A DNA stretch of 7,836 bases from JAXGQD01 sp040766665 (GTDB lineage: Bacteria; Bacillota; Clostridia; Saccharofermentanales; Fastidiosipilaceae): assembly GCA_040766665.1 (NCBI GenBank), contig JAXGQD010000016.1, positions 1 to 7,836 on the forward strand. Reading direction: 5' to 3'. Position 1 is the stretch's first letter; the number at the start of each line of letters is the position of its first letter. The notes under the pieces were generated by a model, which saw only the letters and a program-made list of their open reading frames with translations, made no database searches and was not told where the DNA came from. Shown in pieces: positions 6,268 through 7,836 of the stretch. A program made the translations under genes and the position numbers.

Positions 6268-7395
6268 TCAAATCGGCTTTTTTCGGCTTTTGTAGCCTTG
6301 TTTTGAAATACCCCAAACATGCTGGACGGCATTCACTGCATTTCCTCTGTGGGTGGGTGTACGGTACGCTTCTTCAATCAAACGGTACATCTCCAAAGCC
6401 GGATAGGTGTTCTTGTCCGTTAAGAGTGTGCGAATACGGCCATACACGGCAGGAGAGCGCTCTAGAATATTGTATTTATACCTGGCCCATTCTCGCTCCA
6501 GCGCGCCAATCCCCCGATTTGAGACACAGTTGATACATTTCAAAGCGGATATGTTTTTGTCCTTTACCTCCAACATAATATCGATGTCCATTCCAGATAA
6601 CCGATGATAAAAATCCAGAAACGTTTCCAGCTCGATGGTCTCCGAATGCGCCCCTGTTCTTTTGGTGGGGTTTTGTTGGGAATAATGAACCTTCTGTAAA
6701 CCATCACCCCTTTTCCAAGTTGCGCCACAAAGCTTTATCCAGTCGGGATCACTCATCGCGTGATCTGCCGGATTAGCAGCATTATGCAAATTGTCATAAA
6801 CAACAGGGATATCGACAGCCGAAGATGCTTCGAGTACATCGTAGATGTTAAACATGGTGTTGTCATTTTCCAACACCAGCCTGTTCCGCACGGTAGGCTC
6901 AAGCTGCATGTAATGCGCCTGAAATCTTTTGATTGCCCGGCTTTTATTCCCGTAAACGCCGCCCAGATGAAGCACCAGTTTGTGTTCGGCGCCAAGCCCA
7001 AGAGCGTCCAGCACCTTCGCGTGATAGTCGAGATCCTTGATTGCCCGCTCTACGACAGCGTTGTCGATCGAATTGAGAACGGTATATTGTCCGGGATGCA
7101 TGGATACACGCATACCCGCCTTCAAAAGCTTCTGTCCGATGCGCAAAAACTCTCCAGAAAAGCGCTCGTGCCACGGTATGTCTGCCGCAACGCTTGACCC
7201 AAAAGGGATCAAGTCAGAAGAAATACGAAATAGCTTTATGCCATTGAGCACATTGTAATCGATCACTGTTTCCAGCGCATACAGGTTGTGCCTAATCAAT
7301 GACAAAAGCCACTCTTCATTCGCATTCTTGAGTGTGCAGCTTTTCATCTTGCTGCCATTGACAGCGATTGCAATACATGCATAGCCAATGCTCAT
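6268..7395 (-). CDS. uvsE: UV-damage endonuclease UvsE/UVDE
   Basis: A full-length 375-residue protein of the UVDE family, which nicks DNA directly 5' of cyclobutane dimers, 6-4 photoproducts and some abasic sites, starting a repair path separate from UvrABC. The TIM-barrel metal ligands can all be picked out: His100 in SMHPGQY, His143 in LHLGG, Glu176 in VLEND, Asp201 and His204 in YDNLHN, His237 in KVHYSQQ, His250 in GAHSE and Glu276 in LEVKDK. Their spacing follows the Thermus enzyme as I remember it. Lys235 takes the place of its modified lysine, and Gln103-Tyr104 the place of its damage-probing pair. The enzyme should be active. The ATG (7395) overlaps the TetR stop as ATGA, with AAAGG upstream. 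The last 60 residues or so, beyond the barrel, are a family-typical basic tail. Confidence 0.95.
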   Translation of the reverse strand: MSIGYACIAIAVNGSKMKSCTLKNANEEWLLSLIRHNLYALETVIDYNVLNGIKLFRISSDLIPFGSSVAADIPWHERFSGEFLRIGQKLLKAGMRVSMHPGQYTVLNSIDNAVVERAIKDLDYHAKVLDALGLGAEHKLVLHLGGVYGNKSRAIKRFQAHYMQLEPTVRNRLVLENDNTMFNIYDVLEASSAVDIPVVYDNLHNAANPADHAMSDPDWIKLCGATWKRGDGLQKVHYSQQNPTKRTGAHSETIELETFLDFYHRLSGMDIDIMLEVKDKNISALKCINCVSNRGIGALEREWARYKYNILERSPAVYGRIRTLLTDKNTYPALEMYRLIEEAYRTPTHRGNAVNAVQHVWGISKQGYKSRKKPI

Positions 7396-7836
7396 TGTGT
7401 GCCTTTCTGTTCAGGATGTACCGCACAAATACCGTTCCAGTACGCCCCGAATACTTTTGAGGCGAAACCGTTTTTATTCGGCTTAATTGGGCGCAGCAAC
7501 ATAATATCCAGCGCACCCTGAATCATCGTGAAGTACAGATTTAAAGCGCTTTCAGAGATATCAGCGCGTATTTCTCCGTTATCGAGACCCTTTTGAAAGC
7601 ATCTTTTGATCCGTTGCATGTATTGGTTGTCCTGATCCTCGATCAGTTCTCGAAAAATGCTTTTATGCTGTTCATTTGAGATCAACGGCATTGTCCTCCA
7701 AAACCTCAACCGTTTGTTTTCTCCGAAATACTCCATTGCGAAATTAAAGAGTCTTTGCATTGCTTCCTTACAACTCAGCTTCTCTGCTAGCAGAATTTCT
7801 TGTTCTAAGCGCTCGTAATACCTCTGGATCTCTTGG
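7392..7836 (-). CDS. TetR-family transcriptional regulator, C-terminal part
   Basis: The frame is open from the window edge to a TGA at 7394-7392 and gives 147 residues, so the ATG at 7760 is internal and the true start lies outside. The visible part is all helical and looks like a TetR ligand-binding and dimer domain: YYERLEQEILLAEKLSCKEA at the edge, AMQRLFNFAMEYF, then RIKRCFQKGLDNGEIRADIS, whose G...GEI.....S pattern is typical of TetR proteins, and LNLYFTMIQGALDIMLLRP. The helix-turn-helix is not in the window, so the family call rests on this domain alone. The stop overlaps the uvsE start by 4 bases, so the two are co-translated. It may control itself, uvsE and the downstream crt-like operon. 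Its ligand is unknown. Confidence 0.75.
   Translation of the reverse strand, partial: QEIQRYYERLEQEILLAEKLSCKEAMQRLFNFAMEYFGENKRLRFWRTMPLISNEQHKSIFRELIEDQDNQYMQRIKRCFQKGLDNGEIRADISESALNLYFTMIQGALDIMLLRPIKPNKNGFASKVFGAYWNGICAVHPEQKGTQ

Noticed and set aside
7392..7760. TetR gene starting at the ATG at 7760
   Set aside because: The frame stays open for 25 more codons to the window edge and these read as TetR-like helix, so this ATG is internal and the gene is cut by the window.
1..7836. CRISPR array, tRNA or rRNA genes, insertion sequences or phage genes
   Set aside because: No regularly spaced repeats, cloverleaf, rRNA stretches, transposase or integrase frames or terminal inverted repeats were seen by eye on either strand.

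Overview
The window is about 7.8 kb of bacterial DNA, most likely from a member of the Bacillota (Clostridia-like or Bacilli-like). The protein families, the strong AGGAGG-type ribosome binding sites and the use of TTG and GTG starts point that way, but the genus cannot be read from the sequence. Six of the seven substantial genes lie on the minus strand, so the story reads from right to left. At the far left, the last 49 codons of a plus-strand GGDEF (diguanylate cyclase type) gene converge on them.

Right end (7836-6268, minus): the ligand-binding half of a TetR-type repressor, whose DNA-binding end lies beyond the window, overlaps by ATGA with a complete UvsE/UVDE UV-damage endonuclease. 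A 137-base gap follows. It holds the only visible promoter candidate: a TATAAT box with a 17-base imperfect palindrome at the expected transcription start and two TTAAGC direct repeats one helical turn apart further upstream.

Centre and left (6130-285, minus): a compact five-gene operon. It encodes an enlarged TspO/MBR-like membrane protein, two different FAD oxidoreductases of the phytoene desaturase / carotene isomerase superfamily (COG1233), a CrtQ-like family 2 glycosyltransferase and a CrtO-like acyltransferase. Junctions are 21 nt, GTGA overlap, ATGA overlap and 13 nt, so the genes are probably made together. The last four match the later steps of staphyloxanthin synthesis in Staphylococcus aureus (oxidise a polyene, glycosylate it, acylate the sugar).

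Two things stand out. First, the operon has no crtM-type (dehydrosqualene/phytoene synthase) gene and no aldehyde dehydrogenase, and neither oxidoreductase has the usual CrtN look, so the polyene that is tailored is unknown. Second, the first oxidoreductase carries a C-terminal cysteine-rich extension resembling the N-terminal iron-sulfur domain of GltD and dihydropyrimidine dehydrogenase, with only part of the cysteine set kept. Together with UvsE and TspO, the region looks like a light/UV or redox-stress island making an acylated glycosyl-polyene membrane lipid. That joint role is inference from neighbourhood.
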